Position numbers and translations under genes: made by a program | In this document: positions 38,308-46,121 of the stretch, piece after piece | Layout: every line of letters begins with the position of its first letter | Numbering within the stretch: position 1 is the first letter of the stretch | Notes under the pieces: model-generated | The model's input: only the letters and a program-made list of their open reading frames with translations | What the model was told of the DNA's origin: nothing | Databases searched by the model: none | Assembly: GCF_016907435.1 (NCBI RefSeq) | Contig: NZ_JAFBBZ010000001.1 | Coordinates: 2,728,001-2,792,000 of the forward strand | Length of the DNA: 64,000 nt | Direction: 5' to 3' | Source of the DNA: Nocardioides salarius | Lineage (GTDB): Bacteria; Actinomycetota; Actinomycetes; Propionibacteriales; Nocardioidaceae

Positions 38308-38915
38308 GCGGCCCGGTCGTCGGCGTCGACGACGACGTGCCGCGCTGCCCCTGGGCGGGCGCCGCGCCCAGCACGATGCGCGACTACCACGACGACGAGT
38401 GGGGCCGACCGGTCGAGGGCGAGAGCGCGCACCTCGAGCGGCTGACGCTGGAGGCCTTCCAGTCCGGGCTGTCGTGGTCGACGATCCTGGCCAAGCGGCC
38501 CGCCTTCCGCGAGGTCTTCGCGGGCTTCGACGCCGAGCGGGTCGCGGCGTACGACGCCGCCGACGTCGAGCGGCTGATGGCCGACGCGCGCATCGTCCGC
38601 AACCGCCGCAAGGTCGAGGCGGCGCTGGTCAACGCCGCCGCCACCGTGGAGCTGCGCGAGGACGGCGGGCTGGAGGCGCTGGTGCGCTCGCACGCGCCCG
38701 CGGTGCCGCCCGCCCCGGCCACGACCGCCGAGCAGCAGACCACCTCGCCCGAGTCGCTGGCGCTGAGCAAGGACCTCAAGCGCCGCGGCTTCGTCTTCGT
38801 CGGTCCGACGACGATGTTCGCGCTGATGGAGGCGATCGGGATCTTCGACCCGCACCTGGTGGGCTGTCATCGCCGGGCGCCGTCGGCCACACTGACCCGG
38901 TGCTCCTCGGACTGA
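38304..38915 (+). CDS. tag: DNA-3-methyladenine glycosylase I
   Basis: A 203-residue base-excision repair enzyme that removes 3-methyladenine from alkylated DNA. It has the Tag zinc site and recognition pocket: RCPWAG near the N-terminus (Cys ligand), MRDYHDDEWGRPV, the glycosylase helices LTLEAFQSGLSWSTILAKR and RNRRKVEAALVNA, and the C-terminal FVGPTTMFALMEAIGIFDPHLVGCHRR with the closing His/Cys ligands. GTG 38304 overlaps the pirin stop by 4 bp. The end overlaps the lrgA-like gene by 16 bp. Confidence 0.94.
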   Translation: MSGPVVGVDDDVPRCPWAGAAPSTMRDYHDDEWGRPVEGESAHLERLTLEAFQSGLSWSTILAKRPAFREVFAGFDAERVAAYDAADVERLMADARIVRNRRKVEAALVNAAATVELREDGGLEALVRSHAPAVPPAPATTAEQQTTSPESLALSKDLKRRGFVFVGPTTMFALMEAIGIFDPHLVGCHRRAPSATLTRCSSD

Positions 38916-39280
38916 CCTGGCTGCTGGCCTGCCAGCTCGCCGGTGAGCTGGTCGTCGAGGCGACGGGGGTGCCGGTGCCCGGGCCGGTGGTCGGCATGGT
39001 GCTGCTGCTCGTGGTGCTGGTGCTGCGCGACCCGCCCGACGACAGCCCCGTGCACCGCACCGCCGACGCGGTCCTGCCGCACCTGCAGCTGCTCTTCGTG
39101 CCCGCCGGGGTCGGCATCGTGGCCTACGCCGGCGTGCTGCGTGACGACCCGGTCGCGGTCGTCGTCGCGCTGGTCGGCTCGTGGCTGCTGGGGCTGGGCG
39201 TCGTCGGCGTCCTGGCCGACCGGCTCGGGCGCCGCACCCGCGTCGTCGACGACCCCGCAGCCGGCGGGGGAGCCCCGTGA
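38900..39280 (+). CDS. CidA/LrgA-family holin-like membrane protein
   Basis: A 126-residue membrane protein with about four helices: LLGLTWLLACQLAGELVVEATGVPVPGPVVGMVLLLVVLVL, then HLQLLFVPAGVGIVAYAGVL and VVVALVGSWLLGLGVVGVLADRL. PGPVVGMVLL and the LFVPAGVG stretch are characteristic of LrgA/YohJ proteins, which pair with LrgB in control of murein hydrolase export, cell lysis or by-product (pyruvate-type) transport. GTG 38900 is inside the end of tag. The GTGA overlap with the following lrgB-like gene supports the pairing. Confidence 0.85.
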   Translation: MLLGLTWLLACQLAGELVVEATGVPVPGPVVGMVLLLVVLVLRDPPDDSPVHRTADAVLPHLQLLFVPAGVGIVAYAGVLRDDPVAVVVALVGSWLLGLGVVGVLADRLGRRTRVVDDPAAGGGAP

Positions 39281-39984
39281 GCGGCGCCGTGGACGCCGTG
39301 CTCGACCAGCCGCTGCTGTGGCTGGTGGTGACCCTGCTGGCCTACCAGCTCGGCCTGTGGCTGCGGGGGCGCACCGGGGCCCACCCGCTAGCCCAGCCGG
39401 TGCTCGTCGCGATCGTGGTCGTCGGGGCGCTGGTCGTGTTCCTCGACGTCGACTACGCGTCGTACGCCGAGGACACGGCGGTGATCACCTTCGTCCTCGG
39501 CCCGGCCACGGTGGCGCTCGCGGTCCCGCTGCACCGCCAGCTGGCCCGACTGCGCGGCTTCGTGCTGCCGCTGCTGACCGCCGTCGTGGCGGGCGCCGCG
39601 GTGTCCGTGGCGGCCGCGGTGGGGCTGGTGCGGCTGCTGGGCGGCGACGAGCTGCTCGCGCGCAGCATGGCCCCCAAGGCCACGACCACCCCGGTCTCGA
39701 TCGCGGTCTCCGAGACCCTCGGCGGCCTGCCGCCGCTGACCGCCGCGCTGACGATCACCGCCGGCATCCTCGGCGCCGTCGCCGGGCCCGGCGTGCTGGG
39801 CCTCCTGCGGGTGCGCGACCACCGCGCCCGGGGGCTCGCCGTCGGGTCGGCCTCCCACGGCATCGGCACCGGCCGGATGATCGTCGACCACCCGGTGGAG
39901 GGGGCGTTCTCGGGGCTGGCGATGGGGCTGACGGCGCTGGTCACGAGCGTCGTGGCGCCGCTCCTGGTCGCCCTGCTCCTCTGA
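39277..39984 (+). CDS. LrgB/CidB-family membrane protein
   Basis: A 235-residue partner of the preceding LrgA-like protein. The family signatures are clear: GPATVALAVPLHRQL (VALA.PLY type), RSMAPKATTTPVSIAVSETLGGLPPLTAALTITAGILGAVAGPGVL and GLAVGSASHGIGTGRMI. Hydrophobic helices span the whole length. LrgAB homologues modulate lysis in Staphylococcus and carry glycolate or pyruvate in plants and other bacteria; which applies here is not evident. GTG 39277 overlaps the upstream stop by 4 bp. The unit ends 62 bp before the amidase gene. Confidence 0.9.
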   Translation: MSGAVDAVLDQPLLWLVVTLLAYQLGLWLRGRTGAHPLAQPVLVAIVVVGALVVFLDVDYASYAEDTAVITFVLGPATVALAVPLHRQLARLRGFVLPLLTAVVAGAAVSVAAAVGLVRLLGGDELLARSMAPKATTTPVSIAVSETLGGLPPLTAALTITAGILGAVAGPGVLGLLRVRDHRARGLAVGSASHGIGTGRMIVDHPVEGAFSGLAMGLTALVTSVVAPLLVALLL

Positions 39985-40046
39985 CCGGCAGGCCCTCTCG
40001 CGGACTCGCCCACCCGTCCGGTCGGGGGACGCTAGGTTCGTCGACC

Positions 40047-41456
40047 ATGAGCGTGCACGCGTACACCGACGACGCCCTGGGCCACCTCGACGCCGTGGGC
40101 ACCGTGGAGGCGCTGGCGGCCGGCGAGGTCGGCTCGGCCGAGGTGGTGGAGGCGGCGATCGCCCGCACCGAGGCCGTCGACACCGAGCTCGGGGCCGTGG
40201 CCTGGCGGGCCTGGGAGCGGGCCCGGGCCGAGGCGGCCGCCCCGCGCGGCGGGTTCTTCTCCGGTGTGCCGACCTTCCTCAAGGACAACGTCGACGTCGA
40301 GGGCATGCCCACCCTGCACGGCACCGACGCCTTCGTGGGGCGCCCGGCGCGCCGCGACGGCGACCTGACGCGGATGTACCTGGCCACCGGCCTGGTGGCC
40401 CTGGGCAAGACCCGGCTCTCCGAGCTCGGGTTCAGCGCCGCCGCGGAGCACCCGCGGCTGGGCCCGGTGCGCAACCCGTGGGACCCCGCCCGCACCGCGG
40501 GCGCCTCGTCGGCCGGCTCCGCGGCGCTGGTCGCCGCCGGCGCGGTGCCGATCGCGCACGCCAACGACGGCGGCGGCTCGATCCGCATCCCCGCGGCCGT
40601 CAACGGGCTGGTCGGCCTCAAGCCCACGCGGGGCCGGCTGGCCCAGGACGCGCTGCTGCGCCGGATGCCGGTGCCCATCGTCAGCGACGGCGTGCTGACC
40701 CGGTCGGTGCGCGACACCGCCGCCTTCCTCCGCGAGGCCGAGAAGGTCTACCGCGACCTGTCCCTGCCGCCCGTGGGCGACATCACCCGCGCCGGGCGCC
40801 AGCGCCTGCGCATCGGCGTCACCACGTCGGGCGCGGGGCGCGCCGCGACCCCCGAGGTCGCCGAGCAGACGCTGCGCACCGCCGCGCTGCTCGAGGAGCT
40901 GGGCCACCACGTCGAGGAGGTCGCGGCCCCCGCGCCGGCCTCGTTCGCCGACGACTTCCTGCTCTACTGGGCCTCCCTGGCCGCCGCGTCGCTCGTCGGC
41001 GGGCGCAGCCAGCACGGGCGCACCTTCGACCGCACCCGTCTCGACGAGCTCACCCACGGCCTGGGGGAGCACGTACGCCGCCACCTGGTGCGGCTGCCCG
41101 GCGCGGTGGCCCGGCTGCGCCGCACGCCCGGCGTCTCGGCCCGCTTCCACGAGCGCCACGACGTGCTGCTGACGCCCACCCTGGCCACGCCGACGCCGCG
41201 GGTCGGGCACCTGGCGCCGGGGCTGGGCTACGACACCGTCATCGAGCGACTGCAGGAGTGGGTGGCCTTCACACCGTGGCACAACGCCACCGGCGACCCG
41301 GCCGTCTCGCTGCCCCTGGCGACCGACGCCGACGGGCTCCCGCTGGGGATGATGCTCAGCGCCGGGCATGGGCGCGAGGCGCTGCTCCTCGAGCTCTCGC
41401 TGGAGCTGGAGCAGACGCGTCCGTTCACGCATCTGGGCAGGTCAGAAGGGGTATGA
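40047..41456 (+). CDS. Amidase-signature hydrolase
   Basis: A 469-residue amidase-signature enzyme. The Ser-cisSer-Lys triad is readable as K79 in PTFLKDNVDVEG, S155 in TAGASSAGSAALVAAGAVP and S178 in NDGGGSIRIPAAVNGLVGLKPTRGR. No signal peptide is seen, so it should act in the cytoplasm. The substrate cannot be deduced: the family includes acylamidases, nylon-oligomer hydrolases (6-aminohexanoate-cyclic-dimer hydrolase type) and GatA, but no gatB/gatC is adjacent. ATG 40047 begins MSVHAYTDDALGHLDAVGTVEAL, the normal family start. It is followed by tRNA-Thr. Confidence 0.88.
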   Translation: MSVHAYTDDALGHLDAVGTVEALAAGEVGSAEVVEAAIARTEAVDTELGAVAWRAWERARAEAAAPRGGFFSGVPTFLKDNVDVEGMPTLHGTDAFVGRPARRDGDLTRMYLATGLVALGKTRLSELGFSAAAEHPRLGPVRNPWDPARTAGASSAGSAALVAAGAVPIAHANDGGGSIRIPAAVNGLVGLKPTRGRLAQDALLRRMPVPIVSDGVLTRSVRDTAAFLREAEKVYRDLSLPPVGDITRAGRQRLRIGVTTSGAGRAATPEVAEQTLRTAALLEELGHHVEEVAAPAPASFADDFLLYWASLAAASLVGGRSQHGRTFDRTRLDELTHGLGEHVRRHLVRLPGAVARLRRTPGVSARFHERHDVLLTPTLATPTPRVGHLAPGLGYDTVIERLQEWVAFTPWHNATGDPAVSLPLATDADGLPLGMMLSAGHGREALLLELSLELEQTRPFTHLGRSEGV

Positions 41457-41517
41457 CCCAGGTCGGGCGCCCTCGATTTCCACTCCCCGGAGGGTGTGTG
41501 TAATCTTCTTCCGCGTT

Positions 41518-41590
41518 GCCCCTTTAGCTCAGTCGGCAGAGCGTCTCCATGGTAAGGAGAAGGTCTACGGTTCGATTCCGTAAAGGGGCT
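41518..41590 (+). tRNA. tRNA-Thr (anticodon GGT)
   Basis: A 73-nt tRNA. The acceptor GCCCCTT (41518-41524) pairs with AAGGGGC (41583-41589), discriminator T. The anticodon stem TCTCC/GGAGA closes the loop ATGGTAA with GGT at 41551-41553. The T-arm is TACGG-TTCGATT-CCGTA. CCA is not encoded. It is followed 51 bp later by tRNA-Met. Confidence 0.96.
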
Positions 41591-41641
41591 CTGGGAGAGG
41601 TTGGCCCGCCGGACTATCCTGGCGGGCGGACCCGGCCCCGT

Positions 41642-41715
41642 GGCGGGGTAGCTCAGGTGGTTAGAGCACACGACTCATAATCGTGGTGTCGCGGGTTCGA
41701 GTCCCGCTCCCGCTA
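41642..41715 (+). tRNA. tRNA-Met (anticodon CAT, probably elongator)
   Basis: A 74-nt tRNA. The acceptor GGCGGGG (41642-41648) pairs with TCCCGCT (41708-41714) with two G-U pairs. The anticodon loop is CTCATAA with CAT in an ACGA/TCGT stem. The full first pair and absence of the three G-C pairs typical of initiators point to elongator tRNA-Met; a lysidine-modified tRNA-Ile2 is a less likely reading. The thrT-metT-rpmG order is conserved in Actinobacteria. Confidence 0.92.
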
Positions 41716-41769
41716 CTGCACCTGACGAGCGACACCTCAAGCACCCCGAACCGACCCAAGGACTTCCCC

Positions 41770-41940
41770 GTGGCCTCCAAGAGCTCCGACGTTCGCCCCA
41801 AGATCACTCTCGCCTGCACGGAGTGCAAGGAGCGCAACTACATCACCAAGAAGAACCGCCGCAACGACCCCGACCGTCTGGACCTGGCGAAGTTCTGCCC
41901 CCGGTGCCGTCAGCACACGACGCACCGCGAGACCCGCTGA
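41770..41940 (+). CDS. rpmG: 50S ribosomal protein L33
   Basis: A 56-residue ribosomal protein of the zinc-binding (C+) type: [45 protein letters not shown], with two CxxC pairs. Its length and the [16 protein letters not shown] start are standard. GTG 41770 is chosen as the first start giving the normal N-terminus; AAGGA lies 8 bp upstream. It follows the tRNA-Thr and tRNA-Met genes and precedes a terminator hairpin. Confidence 0.96.
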   Translation: MASKSSDVRPKITLACTECKERNYITKKNRRNDPDRLDLAKFCPRCRQHTTHRETR

Positions 41941-41968
41941 GCCCAGCGGCTCACCAGCTCGTCGCAAG

Positions 41969-41999
41969 CGGCCCGTCCGGGACACCGGGCGGGCCGTTC
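41969..41999 (+). terminator. Hairpin terminator after rpmG
   Basis: CGGCCCGTCCGG (41969-41980) pairs with CCGGGCGGGCCG (41985-41996), one G-T pair, around a GACA loop, followed by TTCGTCGTT. It lies 29 bp after the rpmG stop and 28 bp before the next gene. Confidence 0.7.
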
Positions 42000-42026
42000 G
42001 TCGTTCCCGCGTACTAGGTTGGAGTC

Positions 42027-42431
42027 ATGGCGCTGGACCCCTCGCTCGTCGGCCGATCCTTCCCACCCACCCGGCCGTACGCCGTCACCGAGGAGCGGCT
42101 GCGCACCTTCGCGGCCGCCAGCGGTGCGACCTGGGAGGGCGGCCCGGCCCCGGCGACCTTCCCCATCGTGCTGGCCTTCGAGGCCATGAACGCCTTCCTC
42201 GAGGCCGAGCAGGTCGAGCTGCGCCGCATCGTGCACGGCGAGCAGCGCTTCGCCTACGAGCGGCCCGTGGTGCCGGGCGACGTGCTCACCACGACCCTGA
42301 GCGTCGCCTCGCTGCGCCAGATCGGCGGCAACGACATCATCGGCACCCGCAGCGAGGTCCACGACGAGACCGGGGCGCTGGTGTGCACCGCCGGCGCGAC
42401 CCTGGTGCACCGGGCGGGGGAGCAGGCATGA
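42027..42431 (+). CDS. MaoC-like dehydratase subunit (HadA-like, FAS1-type dehydratase domain)
   Basis: A 134-residue single hot-dog domain. It begins MALDPSLVGRSFPPTRPYAVTEERLRTFAAASG and contains RRIVHGEQRFAYERPVVPGDVLTTTLSVASLRQIGG, close to mycobacterial HadA/HadC, the non-catalytic partner of the (3R)-hydroxyacyl-ACP dehydratase. Its 4-bp overlap with the next dehydratase gene and its position after rpmG match Rv0634B-Rv0635-Rv0636. The product probably stabilises substrate binding while the partner supplies the catalytic Asp-His. Substrate (fatty-acid elongation or beta-oxidation-like) is not determined. Confidence 0.85.
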   Translation: MALDPSLVGRSFPPTRPYAVTEERLRTFAAASGATWEGGPAPATFPIVLAFEAMNAFLEAEQVELRRIVHGEQRFAYERPVVPGDVLTTTLSVASLRQIGGNDIIGTRSEVHDETGALVCTAGATLVHRAGEQA

Positions 42432-42835
42432 CCCACCTCGAGCCCGGCGCCGTCCTGGCCCCGCAGGAGTACGCCGTGACCCGCGCCGACCTGGTCGCCT
42501 ACGCCGGCGCCAGCGGCGACCTCAACCCCATCCACTGGTCCGACCGGGTCGCCGCCCAGGTGGGCCTGCCCGGCGTGATCGCCCACGGCATGTACACCAT
42601 GGCGCTGGCTGCCCGCGCGGTCGCGACCTGGACCCACGACGCGCCGGTGCTCGAGATCGGCTGCAAGTTCACGGCGCCCGTCGTGGTGCCCGACGACGAC
42701 TCCGGCGTCGTCGTCGTGGTGGGCGGCAGCGTGAAGTCCGTCGAGGACGGCCGTGCCACCATCGCCCTCGAGGTCACCTGCGCGGGCCAGAAGGTGCTCG
42801 GGATGCCGCGCGCCGTGGTGGCGCTCGATGGCTGA
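42428..42835 (+). CDS. MaoC-family (3R)-hydroxyacyl dehydratase (HadB-like)
   Basis: A 135-residue hot-dog protein with the hydratase-2 signature YAGASGDLNPIHWSDRVAAQVGLPGVIAHGMYTMALAARAV, carrying the catalytic Asp and His (D-x4-H). It should catalyse (de)hydration of 3-hydroxyacyl thioesters, as HadB does in mycobacterial fatty-acid synthase II. The heterodimer with the preceding HadA-like subunit is implied by the 4-bp overlap. No third subunit (HadC) follows; instead murB overlaps its end by 8 bp. Confidence 0.88.
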   Translation: MTHLEPGAVLAPQEYAVTRADLVAYAGASGDLNPIHWSDRVAAQVGLPGVIAHGMYTMALAARAVATWTHDAPVLEIGCKFTAPVVVPDDDSGVVVVVGGSVKSVEDGRATIALEVTCAGQKVLGMPRAVVALDG

Positions 42836-43928
42836 GGCCGCCCCCGGTCCCACCCACCCGCGTCTCGCGGAGCGCACCACCCTCCGTCTGGGCGGGCCCG
42901 CCGCGCGCTGGGTGCGTGCGAGCACCGAGGCCGAGCTGGTCGCGGCGGTCGCCGACGCCGACGCCGCCGGCGAGCCCGTGCTGCTGCTGGGCGGCGGCAG
43001 CAACCTGGTGGTCGCCGACGAGGGCTTCGCGGGCACGGTGGTCGAGGTCGCCACCCGCGGGGTCGTGCCCGACGTCGACGCCGGCGGGGCCGACGCGGCC
43101 TGCGGCGGCGTCCTGGTGACGGTCGCGGCAGGGGAGGACTGGGACGGGTTCGTCGCGACCGCCGTCGATCGCGGCTGGGTCGGGGTCGAGGCGCTCTCCG
43201 GCATCCCCGGCAGCGTGGGTGCCACGCCGGTGCAGAACGTCGGCGCCTACGGCCAGGAGGTCGCCCAGACGATCGCGTCGGTGCGCACCTACGACCGGCG
43301 CGACCAGCAGGTCCGCACCCTGGCCAACGCCGACTGCGACTTCTCCTACCGCCAGTCCCGCTTCAAGGCCGAGCCCGGGCGCCACGTGGTGCTCTCGGTG
43401 ACCTTCCAGCTCGCCACCGGCACCCTGGCCGCGCCCGTGCGCTACGGCGAGCTCTCGCGGGTGCTCGGGGTCGAGGCCGGGCAGCGGGCACCGCTGCGCG
43501 CGGTCCGCGAGGCGGTCCTGGGGCTGCGTGCCGGCAAGGGCATGGTCCTCGACGCCGACGACCACGACACCTGGAGCGCGGGCTCCTTCTTCACCAACCC
43601 CGTCGTCGACGCCGACGCGCTCCCCGAGGGCGCCCCGGCGTGGGAGCAGCCCGACGGCCGCGTCAAGACCAGCGCCGCGTGGCTGATCGAGCACGCCGGC
43701 TTCGGGCGGGGGTACGGCGCCGACGTCGGCACCGGGCGTGCCCGGCTCTCGAGCAAGCACACCCTGGCCCTGACCAACCGCGGCGAGGCGAGCACCAGCG
43801 ACCTGCTGGCCCTGGCCCGCCACGTGCGCGACGGCGTGCAGGAGCGCTTCGGCGTGCGCCTGGTCAACGAGCCGGTGCTGCTCGGCTGCGACCTCGACCC
43901 CCACCACCACGAGGACGACGACGCCTGA
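42828..43928 (+). CDS. murB: UDP-N-acetylmuramate dehydrogenase
   Basis: A 366-residue FAD enzyme reducing UDP-GlcNAc-enolpyruvate to UDP-MurNAc, the second step of peptidoglycan precursor synthesis. FAD-binding stretches PVLLLGGGSNLVVADEGF and ALSGIPGSVGATPVQNVGAYGQEV are clear. The catalytic region CDFSYRQSRFK and WSAGSFFTNPVVDAD follow, the Ser being the general acid. The C-terminal AAWLIEHAGFGRGYG and LSSKHTLALTNRGEAST match type I MurB. ATG 42828 lies within the end of the HadB-like gene. Confidence 0.95.
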   Translation: MAEAAPGPTHPRLAERTTLRLGGPAARWVRASTEAELVAAVADADAAGEPVLLLGGGSNLVVADEGFAGTVVEVATRGVVPDVDAGGADAACGGVLVTVAAGEDWDGFVATAVDRGWVGVEALSGIPGSVGATPVQNVGAYGQEVAQTIASVRTYDRRDQQVRTLANADCDFSYRQSRFKAEPGRHVVLSVTFQLATGTLAAPVRYGELSRVLGVEAGQRAPLRAVREAVLGLRAGKGMVLDADDHDTWSAGSFFTNPVVDADALPEGAPAWEQPDGRVKTSAAWLIEHAGFGRGYGADVGTGRARLSSKHTLALTNRGEASTSDLLALARHVRDGVQERFGVRLVNEPVLLGCDLDPHHHEDDDA

Positions 43929-43959
43929 GGCTCGCGCTCGTCCCCGGTCGGGCCCTCGG

Positions 43960-44460
43960 TCAGGCGGTGGAGACCCCGACCACCAGCAGCCCCACGACGA
44001 GCACCCCGGCCAGCAGGCCCAGAGCCAGCAGCACGGTCGAGACGATGCCCAGCACCATGCCGGCGCCGGCCTCGCTGGCGCCGGTGTAGTGCTGCGGGGC
44101 CGCCTCGATCTCGCGCTTGGCCTTGCGGCCGGTGAACCAGGCGAAGGGGCCCGCCAGGAGCGGCAGCCCACAGATCATGCCGCCCGCCAGCGACACGATG
44201 CCCAGCACCAGGGCGGTGTTCGCCTGGGGGTGCATGGTGGCCGCCTGGCCCGGCAGGGGCTGGCCCTGGGGGTAGTACGGCTGCCCGTAGCCCTGCCCGT
44301 AGCCCTGCCCGTAGCCCTGGCCCTGCGGCGGGTACGCCGGGGGCGGGTACGGCGACCCGTGCGGGTCCTGCCCGTACGGCGGCGGGCTCGAGGGGCTCGA
44401 GGGGCTCGAGGGGCTCGAGGGGCTGGAGGGGGTCGTGTCGTCCGGGTCCCGATCAGTCAC
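43960..44460 (-). CDS. DUF4190-type membrane protein with low-complexity N-terminus
   Basis: A 166-residue protein. Residues 1 to about 75 are low-complexity: an SPS repeat (SSPSSPSSPSSP) followed by a Pro/Gly/Tyr/Gln stretch (GQGYGQGYGQGYGQPYY). Two hydrophobic segments follow (ALVLGIVSLAGGMICGLPLLAGPFAWFTGRKAKREIE and GAGMVLGIVSTVLLALGLLAGVLVVGLLVVG), the arrangement of DUF4190 proteins of Actinobacteria, whose function is unknown. The SPS repeat is encoded by a 9-bp tandem repeat (GGGCTCGAG, about 44385-44430) prone to slippage. It overlaps the adenosine deaminase stop region by 4 bp. Confidence 0.78.
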   Translation of the reverse strand: MTDRDPDDTTPSSPSSPSSPSSPSSPPPYGQDPHGSPYPPPAYPPQGQGYGQGYGQGYGQPYYPQGQPLPGQAATMHPQANTALVLGIVSLAGGMICGLPLLAGPFAWFTGRKAKREIEAAPQHYTGASEAGAGMVLGIVSTVLLALGLLAGVLVVGLLVVGVSTA

Positions 44461-45542
44461 GGCGTCATCCTCTCACCGTGCGGCCCGGGAGCCGCCAGCC
44501 ACGCGTCGATGTCGGCGAGTGCCTGCTCGCGCACGTCGGAGGGGGCTCGCGAGCCGCGCAGCGACATCCGGGCCAGCTCGGCCAGGGTGGCGTCGTCGAG
44601 GTCGTGCGCGGCGCGCATCGTGGCGTACTGCCCGGCCAGGCGCGATCCGAAGAGCAGCGGGTCGTCGGCGCCCAGCGCGACCTGGGCGCCGCCCTCGAGC
44701 AGCGTCGGCAGCGGCACCGAGGTCAGGTCGGAGTAGACCCCGAGGGCGACGTTCGAGACCGGGCAGACCTCCAGGGTCACGCCGTCGGCCGCGACCCGCT
44801 CCAGCAGCGCCGGGTCCTCCGCGACCCGCACGCCGTGCCCGAGCCGGTCGGCGTGCAGCTCGTCGAGGCAGGTGCGCGCGTGCTCGGGCCCGCGCAGCTC
44901 ACCGCCGTGCGGAGCCAGGACCAGGTCGGCGCGGCGCGCGATGCGGAACGCCGCGGCGAAGTCCGTGGTGGTGCCGCGCCGCTCGTCGTTGGAGAGCCCG
45001 AAGCCGACCACTCCCCGCCCGGCGTACTGCGCCGCGAGCCGGGCCAGCGTGCGGGCGTCGAGCGGGTGCCGGGTGCGGTTCGCCGCGACCAGCACCCCGA
45101 TGTCCAGCCCGGTCTCGCGCGAGGCCTGGGCCACGGCGTCGAGGACCAGGTCGGTGAAGGCGGTCGCGCCGCCGAAGCGCGCGGCGTAGCCGCTGGGGTC
45201 GACCTGGATCTCCAGCCACCGCCCGCCGTCGGCGACGTCGTCCTCGGCGGCCTCGCGCACCAGGCGGCGTACGTCGTCCTCGGTGCGCAGCACCGAGCGG
45301 GCCACGTCGTAGAGGCGCTGGAAGCGGAACCAGCCCTTCTCGTCGGCCGCGCTGAGCCTCGGCGGCCACTGGTCGACCAGCGAGTCGGGCAGTGCCACCT
45401 CGTCCCGCTCGGCCAGCTCCAGCAGCGTCTCGTGGCGCATCGAGCCGGTGAAGTGCAGGTGCAGGTGGGCCTTCGGCAGTCGGTGCAGGTCACGCAACGT
45501 CTGGTCCTGGGTGGGCTCCCGGCGTCTCGTCCATCCCCCCAC
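44457..45542 (-). CDS. Adenosine deaminase family protein
   Basis: A 361-residue metal-dependent hydrolase that deaminates adenosine (or a related purine nucleoside) to inosine. Metal ligands are in KAHLHLHFTGSM (HxH), the catalytic region in RLGHGVRVAEDP and VALGADDPLLFGS (Asp ligand); VVGFGLSNDERR and LEVCPVSNVALG also fit. The start is uncertain. GTG 45542 begins VGGWTRRREPTQDQ just before the conserved core; an ATG at 45644 is also in frame but adds a Pro/Ala-rich stretch and overlaps the tRNA-Trp promoter. Some members act on other nucleosides, so specificity is not proven. Confidence 0.85.
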   Translation of the reverse strand: MGGWTRRREPTQDQTLRDLHRLPKAHLHLHFTGSMRHETLLELAERDEVALPDSLVDQWPPRLSAADEKGWFRFQRLYDVARSVLRTEDDVRRLVREAAEDDVADGGRWLEIQVDPSGYAARFGGATAFTDLVLDAVAQASRETGLDIGVLVAANRTRHPLDARTLARLAAQYAGRGVVGFGLSNDERRGTTTDFAAAFRIARRADLVLAPHGGELRGPEHARTCLDELHADRLGHGVRVAEDPALLERVAADGVTLEVCPVSNVALGVYSDLTSVPLPTLLEGGAQVALGADDPLLFGSRLAGQYATMRAAHDLDDATLAELARMSLRGSRAPSDVREQALADIDAWLAAPGPHGERMTP

Positions 45543-45579
45543 CCTAGGGGCCGCCGACGTGCCGGTCGCCGGGGCCGGT

Positions 45580-45610
45580 TTGGACGGGGCCGGGGCCTTC
45601 CCCGTAGACT
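45580..45610 (+). promoter_or_regulatory. Promoter of tRNA-Trp/secE
   Basis: TTGGAC (45580-45585) and TAGACT (45605-45610) are 19 bp apart, resembling a housekeeping -35/-10 pair about 50 bp before tRNA-Trp. The spacing is slightly long. This promoter would drive tRNA-Trp and probably secE-nusG. Confidence 0.5.
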
Positions 45611-45660
45611 CCTCGATTGGTGGATTCCCCACATGCTTCGGCATGCCCGGGTGCCACCGG

Positions 45661-45733
45661 AGGGCACTAGCTCAACTGGCAGAGCATCGGTCTCCAAAAC
45701 CGAAGGTTGGGGGTTCAAGTCCCTCGTGCCCTG
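45661..45733 (+). tRNA. tRNA-Trp (anticodon CCA)
   Basis: A 73-nt tRNA. The acceptor AGGGCAC (45661-45667) pairs with GTGCCCT (45726-45732), discriminator G as expected for tRNA-Trp. The loop CTCCAAA in a TCGGT/ACCGA stem carries CCA (45694-45696). The T-arm is GGGGG-TTCAAGT-CCCTC. It lies 52 bp before secE, the conserved actinobacterial order. Confidence 0.97.
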
Positions 45734-45785
45734 CAGGACATCTGGTCGGTGAGGCCGGACGGACGAGCGAAGGAATGGTGACGGC

Positions 45786-46022
45786 GTGTCGGACAGCAAG
45801 CCGGTCCGCGACGGCGAGAAGGCCGAGCGCACGAACCCGGTGACGTTCTACCGACAGGTGGTCGCCGAGCTCCGCAAGGTCGTCTGGCCCACCCAGGAGC
45901 AGCTGGTCACGTACTTCATCGTGGTCATGGTCTTCGTCCTGGTGATGATGGCGATCATCTCGGCCCTCGACCTCGGTCTGGGGCGCTTGGCGTTCTTCGT
46001 CTTCACCGGTCAGTCCGAGTAG
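45786..46022 (+). CDS. secE: Preprotein translocase subunit SecE
   Basis: A 78-residue single-span subunit of the SecYEG channel. The conserved amphipathic segment FYRQVVAELRKVVWPTQEQLVTY is followed by one transmembrane helix (FIVVMVFVLVMMAIISALDLGLGRL), the short Gram-positive form. A hydrophilic N-terminus of ~20 residues precedes it. GTG 45786 gives MSDSKPVRDGEKAERTNP. It is between tRNA-Trp and nusG, the universal context. Confidence 0.96.
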   Translation: MSDSKPVRDGEKAERTNPVTFYRQVVAELRKVVWPTQEQLVTYFIVVMVFVLVMMAIISALDLGLGRLAFFVFTGQSE

Positions 46023-46121
46023 TGACCGCAGCCGCGACGGTGACCCGTCGTGGCCACGGCCCCCCGCGACCGGCGCACGCCGGCGCAGGCAATTGAGCAC
46101 AGCAACGTGATGGAGCAGCGC

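Noticed and set aside
45543..45644. ATG 45644 as the start of adenosine deaminase
   Set aside because: No ribosome-binding site, and the added 34 residues are Pro/Ala-rich and overlap the tRNA-Trp promoter; kept only as an alternative.
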